Positions 19,272 to 28,042 of a DNA stretch of 64,000 bases are shown piece by piece. Within the stretch, counting starts at the first letter, position 1; every line of letters begins with the position of its first letter. The DNA comes from Lysobacter sp. TY2-98 (lineage in GTDB: Bacteria > Pseudomonadota > Gammaproteobacteria > Xanthomonadales > Xanthomonadaceae). Under the pieces are notes generated by a model. It saw only the letters and a list, made by a program, of their open reading frames with translations, was not told where the DNA came from and ran no database searches. Made by a program: the position numbers and the translations under genes. The stretch covers positions 620,001 through 684,000 of the forward strand of contig NZ_CP031413.1 of the NCBI RefSeq assembly GCF_003367355.1, in the 5' to 3' direction.

Positions 19272-20074
19272 CGACGCGCATCGGCCCGCAGCGCATCGTC
19301 TGCCTCACCGAGGAGCCGACGGAGACGCTGTACGCGCTGGGCGAGGACGACCGCATCGTCGGCATCAGCGGCTTCACCGTGCGGCCGGCGAAGGCGCGCA
19401 AGGAAAAGCCGAAGGTCAGCGCATTCACCAGCGCGAAGATCGACGAGATCCTCAAGCTCGCGCCGGATTTCGTCATCGGCTTTTCCGACATCCAGGCCGA
19501 CATCGCCGCGGAGCTGATCCGTCGTGGCGTCGAGGTGTGGATCAGCAACCATCGCAGCGTCGACGGCATCCTCGACTACATCCGTCGCCTCGGTGCATTG
19601 GTGGGTGTGCCCGACCGCGCAAACGCCTACGCGGACACGCTGGCGCGCGACCTCGACGCGATCCGCGCTGCAGGCCGTGCGCTGCCCGTGCGACCGAAGG
19701 TGTATTTCGAGGAATGGGACGAGCCGGTGATCACCGGCATCCGCTGGGTGGCGGAGCTCATCGACATCGCTGGCGGCGTCGAGCTGCTGCCGCTGCGGTC
19801 CCGCGAATCGCTGGCGAAGCACCGGATCATTGCCGACCACCGCGAAATCATCGACGCCGCGCCGGACATCATCATCGGCTCGTGGTGCGGCAAGAAGTTC
19901 CGACCGGACCGCGTGGTGGCGCGCGCCGGCTGGGAGAGCGTGCCCGCCGTCCGCGACGGTGAGCTGCACGAGATCAAATCACCGCTGATCCTTCAGCCGG
20001 GGCCGGCGGCGCTCACTGACGGCGTGCGCGAGATCGCGCGCATCGTGCACGCGTGGGCGGCGAAGCGCGCCTGA
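19268..20074 (+). CDS. BtuF/FepB-type solute-binding domain protein without signal peptide
   Basis: 268 residues of the periplasmic-binding-protein fold class used for cobalamin and siderophores: [42 protein letters not shown], a long middle helix, and [11 protein letters not shown]. It begins with MTTRIGPQR and has no signal peptide or lipobox, unlike true ABC binding proteins, and no transporter genes are nearby. It may bind a corrinoid or similar ligand in the cytoplasm; this is inference. GTG 19268 is chosen for the GTGA overlap with pdxH and because the fold starts at once. The stop is directly adjacent to the stop of the convergent gene (TGA-TCA). Confidence 0.7.
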   Translation: MTTRIGPQRIVCLTEEPTETLYALGEDDRIVGISGFTVRPAKARKEKPKVSAFTSAKIDEILKLAPDFVIGFSDIQADIAAELIRRGVEVWISNHRSVDGILDYIRRLGALVGVPDRANAYADTLARDLDAIRAAGRALPVRPKVYFEEWDEPVITGIRWVAELIDIAGGVELLPLRSRESLAKHRIIADHREIIDAAPDIIIGSWCGKKFRPDRVVARAGWESVPAVRDGELHEIKSPLILQPGPAALTDGVREIARIVHAWAAKRA

Positions 20075-20536
20075 TCAGCGGGGGAAGAAGTCGCGCGTGA
20101 ACTGCAGGGTGGACGTCGCGCTGCCGTAGCGCACCCTCACCTCGAACTTCAGCGTTTCCGGCGGCGCGATATCGATCGTGCCGACGTGGTCGACGAGTCC
20201 TCCCACATTCACCTCTCGCAGTGCGATCGGCTGCGGCGCGCCGTTGGCCGGCGTGACGGTTGCACTGATATCCACCGGGGAGGGCGGCGCATCGCCGTTC
20301 GGATTGCGCGCGCTGACCAGCAGCATCGCGGTGCGATCGCTGCGTTCGAGCCCATATTCGCGCGCGATCGACGCATCCAGCATCGACGTCTGCACGACGC
20401 TCGCGTGCACGACGACGTCGCCGATGCGCACCTGCGCTTCTTGCGGCGCCGTGGTCGAGGTGGCGGCTACGGGCGCGGTGTCCTTGCTGCAGCCAGCGAG
20501 CAGGACGAGGGCGAGTACAGCGGCGATGCGACGCAT
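20075..20536 (-). CDS. DUF4426-type lipoprotein
   Basis: 153 residues with lipobox LLAGC (Cys16) and an Ala/Thr-rich linker. The remainder is predicted beta-rich: VVVHASVVQTSMLDASIAREYGL, RTAMLLVSARN and LKFEVRVRYGSATSTL. This resembles the DUF4426 family found beside proC and yggS in gammaproteobacteria. The function is unknown. It follows proC by nine bases and is probably cotranscribed with it. Confidence 0.72.
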   Translation of the reverse strand: MRRIAAVLALVLLAGCSKDTAPVAATSTTAPQEAQVRIGDVVVHASVVQTSMLDASIAREYGLERSDRTAMLLVSARNPNGDAPPSPVDISATVTPANGAPQPIALREVNVGGLVDHVGTIDIAPPETLKFEVRVRYGSATSTLQFTRDFFPR

Positions 20537-20545
20537 GGCGACTCC

Positions 20546-21373
20546 TCAGTCGTTGGCGGCCGACAGTTCACGGCCGCGTTCGGTGGCGCGCGTGATGGCG
20601 CGATCGAGCAGCGTTTCGAAGCCGCCCGCCTGCAGGGTTTCGACCGCCGCCTGCGTGGTACCACCGGGCGACGTCACGCGGGCGCGCAGCACGTCGGGCG
20701 CTTCGCCGGCCTGCACCAGCATTGCGGCCGCGCCGGCGATGGTCTGGCGCACGAGCAGGTCGGCCGCGTCGGCCGGCAGGCCCTGGCGCTCCGCCGCGGC
20801 GCGCATGGCTTCGGCGAGCAGGAAGACGTAGGCGGGCCCACTGCCGGAGACGGCGGTGACGGCGTCCATCAGCGATTCGTCGGCGATCCACGTGGTGGGG
20901 CCACCGGTGCGCAGCAGCGTGGCGGCGGTGTCGCGTTGGGTGGCGGACACGGCGGGGGTGGCGAACAGTCCGGTCACGCCTTGGCCAATGAGCGACGGCG
21001 TGTTCGGCATCGCACGCACGATGGCGCGTCCGCCACCCAGCCAGCGGTCGAGCTGCGACGCGGTGATGCCTGCGGCGATGGAGATGACGAGCGGATTCGA
21101 CGCGGCCGCCACCAGCGATTCGCAGACGCTGCGCATCACCTGCGGTTTGACCGCCAGCAGCCACGTCGATGCGCCGTCGACGGCGTCCACGGCATCGGCG
21201 AACACCTGCACGCCGAAGTCATGCGCCAAGGCGTCACGCAGTGCATCGACCGGCTCGGCGACGCGGATCGTGGACGCTGCGCGACCCTGCGCGACGAGGC
21301 CGCCGATCAGGCTGCGCGCCATGTTGCCGCCGCCGATGAAGGCGAGGGTGGACGTGTCGGGCGCGTGCGTCAT
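20546..21373 (-). CDS. proC: Pyrroline-5-carboxylate reductase
   Basis: 275-residue NAD(P)H enzyme, last step of proline synthesis. N-terminal Rossmann motif FIGGGNMARSLIGGL, middle block MPNTPSLIGQGVTGLFA, and the C-terminal signature region DAVTAVSGSGPAYVFLLAEAM followed by VTSPGGTTQAAVE. A strong AGGAG ribosome site precedes the ATG, and a TATCCT -10 candidate lies at 21400-21405. Neighbour yggS upstream is a common partner of proC. Confidence 0.95.
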   Translation of the reverse strand: MTHAPDTSTLAFIGGGNMARSLIGGLVAQGRAASTIRVAEPVDALRDALAHDFGVQVFADAVDAVDGASTWLLAVKPQVMRSVCESLVAAASNPLVISIAAGITASQLDRWLGGGRAIVRAMPNTPSLIGQGVTGLFATPAVSATQRDTAATLLRTGGPTTWIADESLMDAVTAVSGSGPAYVFLLAEAMRAAAERQGLPADAADLLVRQTIAGAAAMLVQAGEAPDVLRARVTSPGGTTQAAVETLQAGGFETLLDRAITRATERGRELSAAND

Positions 21374-21415
21374 CGGCGACTCCTTTCGTGGATGGCCGCA
21401 GGATAGCGGGGTTGT

Positions 21416-21703
21416 CTACTGCGCTTCACTCTGCAGCCGGCGGCGGTGCGCGCGTTCGCGCCAGAGCATCGTCAGTGCGATCGCGCCCAGCACGAGTGCG
21501 ATCGACAGCATCGCGAACGCGACCATCAGCATGCGCACGCCGGCGCGGCAGGCGATGTCGAGCGCATCGAGTGCGCTCGGACCGCAGCGGTCGAAACCGA
21601 TCGACGCGGTGGCGATCGACACGCCCAGCACGATCAGGCCGACGGCGCCGAACGCGATGGCGCTCCAGAACACGACGACGATGCGATGCAGTTTGTGCGT
21701 CAT
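21416..21703 (-). CDS. Two-span membrane protein, unknown function
   Basis: 95 residues with hydrophobic helices at about 8-32 (VVVFWSAIAFGAVGLIVLGV) and 56-80 (MLMVAFAMLSIALVLGAIAL), a short loop with two Cys (RCGPS and IACRAG) that would face the periplasm, and a basic C-terminus. Not recognised. It sits three bases after yggS and ahead of proC, so it is part of that leftward group. Confidence 0.6.
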   Translation of the reverse strand: MTHKLHRIVVVFWSAIAFGAVGLIVLGVSIATASIGFDRCGPSALDALDIACRAGVRMLMVAFAMLSIALVLGAIALTMLWRERAHRRRLQSEAQ

Positions 21704-21706
21704 GGA

Positions 21707-22399
21707 TCAGGCCCTGGAAGGACGCGCGCCGAACAGGGCGGAGCCGACGCGCACCATGGTCGCGCCTTCGGCGATCGCGATGGCGAAATCGTCGCTCATT
21801 CCCATCGACAGGGTATCGACCGACCCATGCGCCGCGTGCAGGGCGTCGAACAGGCGCTTGGCGGCGCGGAACGCAGGCCGACGCGCCTCGGGATCGGGAT
21901 GCGGCGTCGGAATGATCATCAGCCCGCGCAGGGCGAGCTGCGGATGCGCGACCACGGCCGCGGCGAGCGCCGGGACGTCGTCGGGTCGGCAGCCGTGCTT
22001 GCTGGTCTCGTCGTCGATGTTCACCTGCAGCAGCACGTTCAGCGGTGGGCGATCGGCGGGGCGCTGGCGGGCGAGGGCGTCGACGATGGAGGGACGATCG
22101 ACCGTCTGCACCCAGTCGAACAGCGCCGCGGCCTCGCGGGCCTTGTTGCTCTGCAGGTGGCCGATCAGATGCCACGCCTTGGGTCGGGGGAGGCCGGCGG
22201 CGTCCAGTTCCTGTCGCTTGCGCAGGGCTTCCTGGACGTAGTTCTCGCCGAAGTCCCGCTGACCCAATGCGGCCAGTTCCGCGATCGCAGTCGCAGGTTG
22301 CAGCTTCGATACGGCGACCAGCACGGGTGCGGGCTGGCCTGCCGCGGAAGCCGCGCTATAAAGGATCTCGGAGACCTCGCGGAGGGCGTCGGCGAGCAC
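21707..22399 (-). CDS. yggS: YggS/PLPBP-family PLP homeostasis protein
   Basis: 230 residues. Binds pyridoxal 5'-phosphate and buffers the vitamin B6 pool; it has no known catalysis. The PLP lysine is in VAVSKLQPATAI, with the FGENYVQEAL, WHLIGHLQSNKA and GMSDDFAIAIAEGATMVRVG blocks. The GTG at 22399 gives the usual family length; longer in-frame starts run into the pilT promoter. First gene of yggS-membrane protein-proC-DUF4426. Confidence 0.93.
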   Translation of the reverse strand: MLADALREVSEILYSAASAAGQPAPVLVAVSKLQPATAIAELAALGQRDFGENYVQEALRKRQELDAAGLPRPKAWHLIGHLQSNKAREAAALFDWVQTVDRPSIVDALARQRPADRPPLNVLLQVNIDDETSKHGCRPDDVPALAAAVVAHPQLALRGLMIIPTPHPDPEARRPAFRAAKRLFDALHAAHGSVDTLSMGMSDDFAIAIAEGATMVRVGSALFGARPSRA

Positions 22400-22422
22400 G
22401 TCGGTGACCTCGGAACCGGCCG

Positions 22423-22450
22423 TTGCCGGGGCGGAGCGGGGGCCTATACT
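22423..22450 (+). promoter_or_regulatory. Promoter of pilT
   Basis: -35 TTGCCG (22423-22428, 4 of 6), 16-bp spacer, -10 TATACT (22445-22450, 5 of 6). Predicted leader of about 60 bases before the pilT ATG. Confidence 0.6.
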
Positions 22451-22517
22451 GCCCCTCAGGGGGTCCGCGCGGCCACACCGCATGGATTCGGGGCTCGATC
22501 GCACCACGGGGACAAAC

Positions 22518-23555
22518 ATGGATATCGCCGAGCTTCTGGCGTTCTCGGTCAAGAACAAGGCGTCGGACCTTCATCTGTCGGCAGGCCTGCCGCCGATGAT
22601 CCGCGTCGACGGCGACGTCCGTCGCATCAACATTCCGGCGCTCGAGCACAAGCAGGTGCACGCGCTGGTGTACGACATCATGTCGGACAAGCAGCGGCGC
22701 GATTACGAGGAATTCCTCGAGGTCGACTTCTCGTTCGAGATTCCGGGCCTGGCGCGCTTCCGCGTGAACGCGTTCAACCAGAACCGCGGCGCGGCGGCGG
22801 TCTTCCGAACGATTCCGTCGGAAGTGCTGACGCTCGAAGACCTGAACTGCCCGCCGATCTTCCGCGAGCTGATCCAGCAGCCGCAGGGCCTGATCCTCGT
22901 GACCGGCCCGACCGGTTCGGGCAAGTCGACCACGCTCGCCGCGATGCTCGACTTCATCAACAAGAACGAATATGCGCACCTGCTGTCGGTCGAAGACCCG
23001 ATCGAGTTCGTGCACACCTCGCAGAAGTGCCTGATCAACCAGCGCGAGGTGCACCGCGACACGCACGGCTTCAACGAGGCCCTGCGTTCGGCGCTGCGTG
23101 AGGACCCGGACTACATCCTGGTCGGCGAGCTTCGCGACCTCGAGACCATCCGCCTGGCGCTGACCGCCGCGGAAACCGGCCACCTGGTGTTCGGCACGTT
23201 GCACACGAGCTCGGCCGCCAAGACCATCGACCGCATCATCGACGTGTTCCCGGCTGGCGAAAAGCCGATGGTCCCTTCGATGCTGTCGGAGTCGCTGCGC
23301 GCGGTGATCTCGCAGGCGCTGCTGAAGAAGGTCGGCGGCGGCCGTACGGCGGCCTGGGAAATCATGGTGGGCACACCCGCCATCCGTAACCTGATCCGCG
23401 AGGACAAGGTCGCGCAGATGTATTCGTCGATCCAGACGGGTCAGGCGGTCGGCATGATGACGCTCGACCAGCACCTGCAGGATCTGGTCAAGCGCGGCCT
23501 GATCCTGAAGCCGCAGGCGCGCGAGTACGCCAAGGACAAGCGCCTGTTCGAGTGA
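22518..23555 (+). CDS. pilT: Type IV pilus retraction ATPase
   Basis: 345 residues, the standard PilT length. Hexameric cytoplasmic ATPase that powers pilus retraction and twitching motility. N-terminal KASDLHLSAGLPPMIRVDG, Walker A TGPTGSGKSTTLAAML, Asp box and Walker B VGELRDLETI, His box TGHLVFGTLHT. ATG 22518 (MDIAELLAFS) matches the usual start; an upstream in-frame ATG at about 22482 is unlikely. pilU follows after 124 bases. Confidence 0.96.
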   Translation: MDIAELLAFSVKNKASDLHLSAGLPPMIRVDGDVRRINIPALEHKQVHALVYDIMSDKQRRDYEEFLEVDFSFEIPGLARFRVNAFNQNRGAAAVFRTIPSEVLTLEDLNCPPIFRELIQQPQGLILVTGPTGSGKSTTLAAMLDFINKNEYAHLLSVEDPIEFVHTSQKCLINQREVHRDTHGFNEALRSALREDPDYILVGELRDLETIRLALTAAETGHLVFGTLHTSSAAKTIDRIIDVFPAGEKPMVPSMLSESLRAVISQALLKKVGGGRTAAWEIMVGTPAIRNLIREDKVAQMYSSIQTGQAVGMMTLDQHLQDLVKRGLILKPQAREYAKDKRLFE

Positions 23556-23563
23556 CGGCGACG

Positions 23564-23581
23564 GCCCGCCTCCGGGCGGGC
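23564..23581 (+). terminator. GC-rich hairpin between pilT and pilU
   Basis: GCCCGCC, loop TCCG, GGCGGGC: perfect 7-bp stem shortly after the pilT stop and without a T-run. It could protect the pilT 3' end or lower read-through into pilU. The rest of the 124-base gap is also GC-rich and can fold. Confidence 0.3.
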
Positions 23582-23679
23582 ACCGCGGGCGCGGGCCACC
23601 GCGCGCCCCCGGGGGAAGCATCGATGCGGTGGCCGGTCGCCGATGCGGCTGCCCCGAGAAGTCCCCCGGAGAGTCAACG

Positions 23680-24861
23680 ATGAGCATGTCCCCCGACACC
23701 CCGCTGTCGCCCGCAGCACCTGCCGCGCCCGGCGGTTCGATCGACTTCTCGTCGTATCTGAAGCTGATGGCGCAGCACCGCGCCTCGGACCTGTTCATCA
23801 CGGCCGGCATGCCGCCGTCGATCAAGGTCCACGGCAAGATTTCGCCGATCACCCAGAACCCGCTCACGCCGCAGCAGGCCCGTGACCTGGTGCTGTCGGT
23901 GATGAGCCCGGCGCAGCGCGAAGAGTTCGAAAAGACGCATGAGTGCAACTTCGCGATCGGCGTGGCCAACGTCGGCCGCTTCCGCGTGAGCTGCTTCTTC
24001 CAGCGTAACCAGGTCGGCATGGTGCTGCGCCGGATCGAGAGCAAGATCCCGACGGTCGAGGAACTCGCGCTGCCGCCGATCATCAAGACGCTCGCGATGA
24101 CCAAGCGCGGCATCATCATGTTCGTCGGCGCGACCGGTACGGGTAAGTCGACGTCGCTCGCCGCGATGATCGGCTACCGCAACAAGAATTCGACCGGCCA
24201 CATCATCACGATCGAGGATCCGATCGAATTCGTGCACAAGCACGAGGGCTGCATCATCACGCAGCGCGAAGTCGGCATCGATACCGATTCGTGGGAAGCC
24301 GCGCTGAAGAACACGTTGCGCCAGGCGCCCGACGTGATCATGATCGGCGAGGTGCGTACCCGCGAAGGCATGGACCACGCGATCGCGTTCGCCGAAACCG
24401 GCCACCTCGTGCTCTGCACGCTGCATGCGAACAACGCCAACCAGGCGATGGACCGCATCATCAACTTCTTCCCGGAAGATCGCCGCAACCAGCTGCTGAT
24501 GGACCTGTCGCTCAACCTCAAGGGCGTGGTGGCGCAGCAGCTGATCCCGACGCCGGACGGCAAGGGCCGTCGCGTCGCAATGGAAATCCTGCTGGGCACG
24601 CCGCTGGTGCAGGACTACATCCGCGACGGCGAGATCCACAAGATCAAGGAAGTGATGAAGGAGTCGACCAACCTGGGCATGAAGACCTTCGACCAGGCAT
24701 TGTTCGAGCTCTACCAGGCCGGCGAGATCTCCTACGAGGACGCGCTGCGTTACGCCGACTCGCAGAACGAGGTGCGCCTGCGCATCAAGCTGGCCCAGGG
24801 CGGCGACGCCCGCACGCTGGCCGCGGGCCTCGGCGACGTGGGTGTGGCCGACGTTCGCTGA
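23680..24861 (+). CDS. pilU: PilT-like ATPase PilU
   Basis: 393 residues, paralogue of the gene before it. PilU works with PilT to raise pilus retraction force. N-terminal Pro/Ala-rich extension (about 1-20), then [20 protein letters not shown], Walker [28 protein letters not shown], and the His box [17 protein letters not shown] 23680 has a GGAGAG site a few bases upstream. A UACG-loop hairpin (24885-24904) follows. Confidence 0.94.
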   Translation: MSMSPDTPLSPAAPAAPGGSIDFSSYLKLMAQHRASDLFITAGMPPSIKVHGKISPITQNPLTPQQARDLVLSVMSPAQREEFEKTHECNFAIGVANVGRFRVSCFFQRNQVGMVLRRIESKIPTVEELALPPIIKTLAMTKRGIIMFVGATGTGKSTSLAAMIGYRNKNSTGHIITIEDPIEFVHKHEGCIITQREVGIDTDSWEAALKNTLRQAPDVIMIGEVRTREGMDHAIAFAETGHLVLCTLHANNANQAMDRIINFFPEDRRNQLLMDLSLNLKGVVAQQLIPTPDGKGRRVAMEILLGTPLVQDYIRDGEIHKIKEVMKESTNLGMKTFDQALFELYQAGEISYEDALRYADSQNEVRLRIKLAQGGDARTLAAGLGDVGVADVR

Positions 24862-24884
24862 ACCGGGCTTTGGTCACGAATGCG

Positions 24885-24904
24885 AGGGCGCCTACGGGCG
24901 CCTT
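24885..24904 (+). terminator. Hairpin with TACG tetraloop after pilU
   Basis: AGGGCGCC, loop TACG, GGCGCCTT: 8-bp stem (one G-T pair) closed by the very stable C(UACG)G loop, 24 bases after the pilU stop. The bases that follow (CGTCGTTT) are only weakly T-rich. Confidence 0.5.
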
Positions 24905-24964
24905 CGTCGTTTCCGGCGGCCGCGGCGCTTCCATTACCGCGGCGAACCCGGGCAATATGGCTCC

Positions 24965-25540
24965 ATGTCATTGCCCGACAGCCCGACGCCTCTCGCGAGC
25001 CAGCTGCTGATCGCATTGCCGTCGCTCGCCGAGTCCGGCTTCTCGAAGAGCGTCGCGCTGATCTGCCAGCACGACGAGGACGGCGCGCTCGGGATCGTGG
25101 TGAACCGGCCCTCCGAGTACACCGTCGGCGAAGTGTTGAGCCAGATGGGCCTCGACGGTGGCAGCGAAACGTTGCGTGCGCAGATCGTGCTCAACGGCGG
25201 ACCGGTGCATCGCGAACGCGGTTTCGTCATCCACGACGGTGGCACGCGTTGGGATTCCACGCTCGCCATCGGCGATGATCTTTACCTCACCACCTCACGA
25301 GAGATTCTCGAAGCCATGGCCAATGGAAACGGCCCCGACCATGCGGTCATCGCGCTCGGATGCGCGGGCTGGGGCGCAGGACAACTCGAACAGGAGCTCG
25401 TGGCCGACAACAGCTGGCTGACCGCACCGGTCGACGCTGCGCTGCTGTTCGACACGCCACTCGAAGAGCGCTGGCGCGCGGCAGCGGGACGCATCGGCGT
25501 CGACCTGTCGCGCCTGGCCGACTACGCGGGGCACGCCTGA
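24965..25540 (+). CDS. yqgE: YqgE/AlgH-family protein
   Basis: 191 residues. Conserved DUF179 family, linked to alginate regulation in Pseudomonas as AlgH but with no established biochemical role. Blocks: [49 protein letters not shown] and [14 protein letters not shown]. The neighbour ruvX starts two bases after its stop; this yqgE-ruvX order is common in proteobacteria. Confidence 0.93.
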   Translation: MSLPDSPTPLASQLLIALPSLAESGFSKSVALICQHDEDGALGIVVNRPSEYTVGEVLSQMGLDGGSETLRAQIVLNGGPVHRERGFVIHDGGTRWDSTLAIGDDLYLTTSREILEAMANGNGPDHAVIALGCAGWGAGQLEQELVADNSWLTAPVDAALLFDTPLEERWRAAAGRIGVDLSRLADYAGHA

Positions 25541-25541
25541 C

Positions 25542-26006
25542 ATGACGGCGGCGACGACGGTCCTCGGTTTCGACGTCGGCGCACGCAGGATCGGTGTCGC
25601 CGTGGGCAGCGCATTCGGTACGGGCGCGCGCCCGGTCGCCGTGGTCGATGTGCACGCGAGTGGCCCCGATTGGCCGGCGATCGACCGGCTCGTGCGCGAG
25701 TGGCGCCCCGACGCGTTCGTCGTCGGCGACCCGATGACGCTCGAGGGCGGCGACCAACCCATCCGCAAGCGCGCGCATGCATTCGCACGCGAGCTCGGCC
25801 GCAAGTTCGGCAAGCCGGTCATGCTGGTCGACGAGCGTTCCTCGTCGGTCGAAGCCGCGCAGCGGTTCGCCGGCGAGCGCGCGCAGGGCGGCAAGCGCCG
25901 TCGCGATGCGCAGATCCTCGACGCCGTGGCGGCTGCGATCATCGTCGAGCGCTGGTTGCACGCGCCCGCCGATGCGGTCGAACTCGAAGCCACCCTCACC
26001 GGATAA
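25542..26006 (+). CDS. ruvX: Holliday-junction resolvase-like RuvX/YqgF
   Basis: 154 residues with an RNase H-like fold: GFDVGARRIGVAVGS, FVVGDPMTLEGGDQPI, VMLVDERSSSVEA and RRDAQILDAVAAAII. The family is needed for 16S rRNA 5'-end processing and was first proposed as a resolvase. Between yqgE and pyrB with gaps of 1 and 3 bases, so one mRNA is likely. Confidence 0.93.
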   Translation: MTAATTVLGFDVGARRIGVAVGSAFGTGARPVAVVDVHASGPDWPAIDRLVREWRPDAFVVGDPMTLEGGDQPIRKRAHAFARELGRKFGKPVMLVDERSSSVEAAQRFAGERAQGGKRRRDAQILDAVAAAIIVERWLHAPADAVELEATLTG

Positions 26007-26009
26007 GTC

Positions 26010-26915
26010 ATGCATCACCTGCTCACGCTCGACGGCCTGCCCCGCGCCACCGTCGTCGGGCTGCTCGACCGCGCGCAGCACTTCGCCGATACGCCAGGTG
26101 ATTCGCACGCGTTGCGCGGCGTCGCGGTCTGCACGCTGTTCTTCGAGCCGTCGACGCGCACCCGCATGAGCTTCCAGCTGGCCGCGCAGCGTCTCGGCGC
26201 ACATGTGCTGAACTTCGACGTATCGACATCGTCCGCACGCAAGGGCGAAACGGCGCTGGACACCATGCGCAACCTCGAAGCGATGGGCGTGCGCGGTTTC
26301 ATCGTGCGCCATCACGACGACGGTGCGGTGGCGCGTCTGGCCGAGGCCGCACGCCATGACACCGCCCTGCTCAATGCCGGCGACGGCCGCAGCAACCATC
26401 CGACGCAGGGCCTGCTCGACATGCTGACGCTGCGTCAGGCCAAGGGCGATGATTTTTCGTCGATGCGCATCGCCATCGTCGGCGACGTCAAGCATTCGCG
26501 GGTTGCGCGCTCGGATCTGCACGCTCTGCGCGCGCTCGGTGCGGGTGACATCCGCGTTTGCGGTCCCGCGTCGCTGCTGCCCGACGACGACACGCTCGCC
26601 GACTGCAACGTCACCCAGGACGTCGATGCCGCGATCGACGGCGCGGACGCGGTGATGACGCTGCGCCTGCAGCGCGAACGCATGGAAGACGGCTTGGTCG
26701 ATTCGCTCGAGGATTATCACCGCCACTACGGCATCACGGCCGAGCGCCTGCGTCGCGCGGCGCCCGATGCGGTGGTGATGCATCCGGGCCCGATCAATCG
26801 CGGCGTCGAGATCACCGACGAGGTCGCGGACGGCCCCCGCTCGTTGATCCTGCGCCAGGTCGCGAACGGGGTGGCGGTGCGAATGGCGGTGCTGGAGCGC
26901 CTGCTGGCCGGTTGA
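26010..26915 (+). CDS. pyrB: Aspartate carbamoyltransferase, catalytic chain
   Basis: 301 residues. Condenses carbamoyl phosphate with aspartate in pyrimidine synthesis. Carbamoyl-phosphate loop FFEPSTRTRMSFQLAA near 47-62, DTMRNLEAMGVRGFIVRH, HPTQGLLDMLTLRQ near 130-143, and MHPGPINRGVEI near the C-terminus. No pyrI regulatory chain or pyrC-like partner adjoins it. It ends 18 bases from the convergent HDOD gene. Confidence 0.95.
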   Translation: MHHLLTLDGLPRATVVGLLDRAQHFADTPGDSHALRGVAVCTLFFEPSTRTRMSFQLAAQRLGAHVLNFDVSTSSARKGETALDTMRNLEAMGVRGFIVRHHDDGAVARLAEAARHDTALLNAGDGRSNHPTQGLLDMLTLRQAKGDDFSSMRIAIVGDVKHSRVARSDLHALRALGAGDIRVCGPASLLPDDDTLADCNVTQDVDAAIDGADAVMTLRLQRERMEDGLVDSLEDYHRHYGITAERLRRAAPDAVVMHPGPINRGVEITDEVADGPRSLILRQVANGVAVRMAVLERLLAG

Positions 26916-26933
26916 GTCGCCGCGTCGCGTGCG

Positions 26934-27968
26934 TCAGGCGGCGACGGGTTCCGACGTCACGGGAATCGACGCGAGCAGGCGTCGGTCCTGCGCGCGCTCG
27001 TCGAGGTTCTCCGACGTCGCGAGGCGCGGCGCATCACCCGTGTCATGCAGCGCGTGCAGCATCGAAAGCCGATCCGCGCGCGCAAGCACGCGCGCGAGCG
27101 CGCCGGCGTCGTCGCCATTGCGCGGCATGGCCTGCAGCGCGTTGCGGAGTGTTTCGTCGAGGCGCCAGTGCGCTGCCGCGCGCGTGGACAGCTCGGAGGC
27201 GAGCGCAAGGAATCGCGTGCCGAAATTGATGTCCGCCGCCGCTTGGGCCATCAGCGGGCGCGGCATCATGCGCATCAGCGCGGCCGTGCCCGTCGACGCG
27301 ATCACCGACGCCAGCTGCACTTCGCCCGCATCGCAGACGCCGCGCGCGAGCGTGCCGCACAGCCACGTACGCGTCTCCGACTGTGCCGCCAGGCGCGCGC
27401 CGGCGTGCGCCGCCTGATGCGACGGATCGGCCTGCAGGATCGGACGCATGACCGTCGTCAGCACCACGTAGCGCAGCCCGTCGCTGCCGATCGTATTGAC
27501 CGCCTGCGGCAAGTTGCCGACGGCCGCACCGCGGCGGTAATGCGCGCTGTTGGCGACGCGCACGACATCGCCGGCGAGGGTGGGATCGCGCGCAAGCAGG
27601 GCAGCGATCGCATTGGCATCGACGTCATCGCGACGCAGCACCGCGAGCAGCTGCGGCACCAGCGCGGGAAGGCGGGGCAGGCGGGCGACATCGAGCCGCT
27701 GCGTCTGCGCGTCGAGGCGGTCGAGGATGTCATCGGCGAGACCGTCGACGGCCGGCTCGTCGGGCGCGGTGCCGAGCAAGTGGCGCACGAACAGGTCGGC
27801 GAGTTCCTGCGGGCTCACGAGGGTGGCGGCGACGTCCGCATCCGGCATCGCTTCGGCTCCGACCGGCAACGCCTCTTCGACCGCGGCGGCCACGTCCTCA
27901 TCGGACGCGGCGGCGGTCAGCGCAGGCGCAGGGCGGCCCTGAAGGCGCCGCAGCAGTCGGTTGAGCAT
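26934..27968 (-). CDS. HDOD-domain signalling protein
   Basis: 344 residues. The N-terminal third is acidic and variable (SDEDVAAAVEEALPVGAEAM). The HDOD domain (about 95-300) holds LPALVPQLLAVLRRDDVDAN, LLARDPTLAGDVVRVANSAHY and the AVNTIGSDGLRYVVLT block. HDOD proteins act in stress and motility signalling without HD catalytic residues; the partner is unknown here. ATG 27968 starts with MLNRLLRRLQGRP, typical of short HDOD proteins. mgtE lies upstream on the same strand, 74 bases away. Confidence 0.82.
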   Translation of the reverse strand: MLNRLLRRLQGRPAPALTAAASDEDVAAAVEEALPVGAEAMPDADVAATLVSPQELADLFVRHLLGTAPDEPAVDGLADDILDRLDAQTQRLDVARLPRLPALVPQLLAVLRRDDVDANAIAALLARDPTLAGDVVRVANSAHYRRGAAVGNLPQAVNTIGSDGLRYVVLTTVMRPILQADPSHQAAHAGARLAAQSETRTWLCGTLARGVCDAGEVQLASVIASTGTAALMRMMPRPLMAQAAADINFGTRFLALASELSTRAAAHWRLDETLRNALQAMPRNGDDAGALARVLARADRLSMLHALHDTGDAPRLATSENLDERAQDRRLLASIPVTSEPVAA

Positions 27969-28042
27969 CCCTGATCCCCTTCGATCGGCCGGTCCGTCGA
28001 CGCAGTCCGGGCTTCCGGACATGGTAACGGCCCGCGGAGCCT

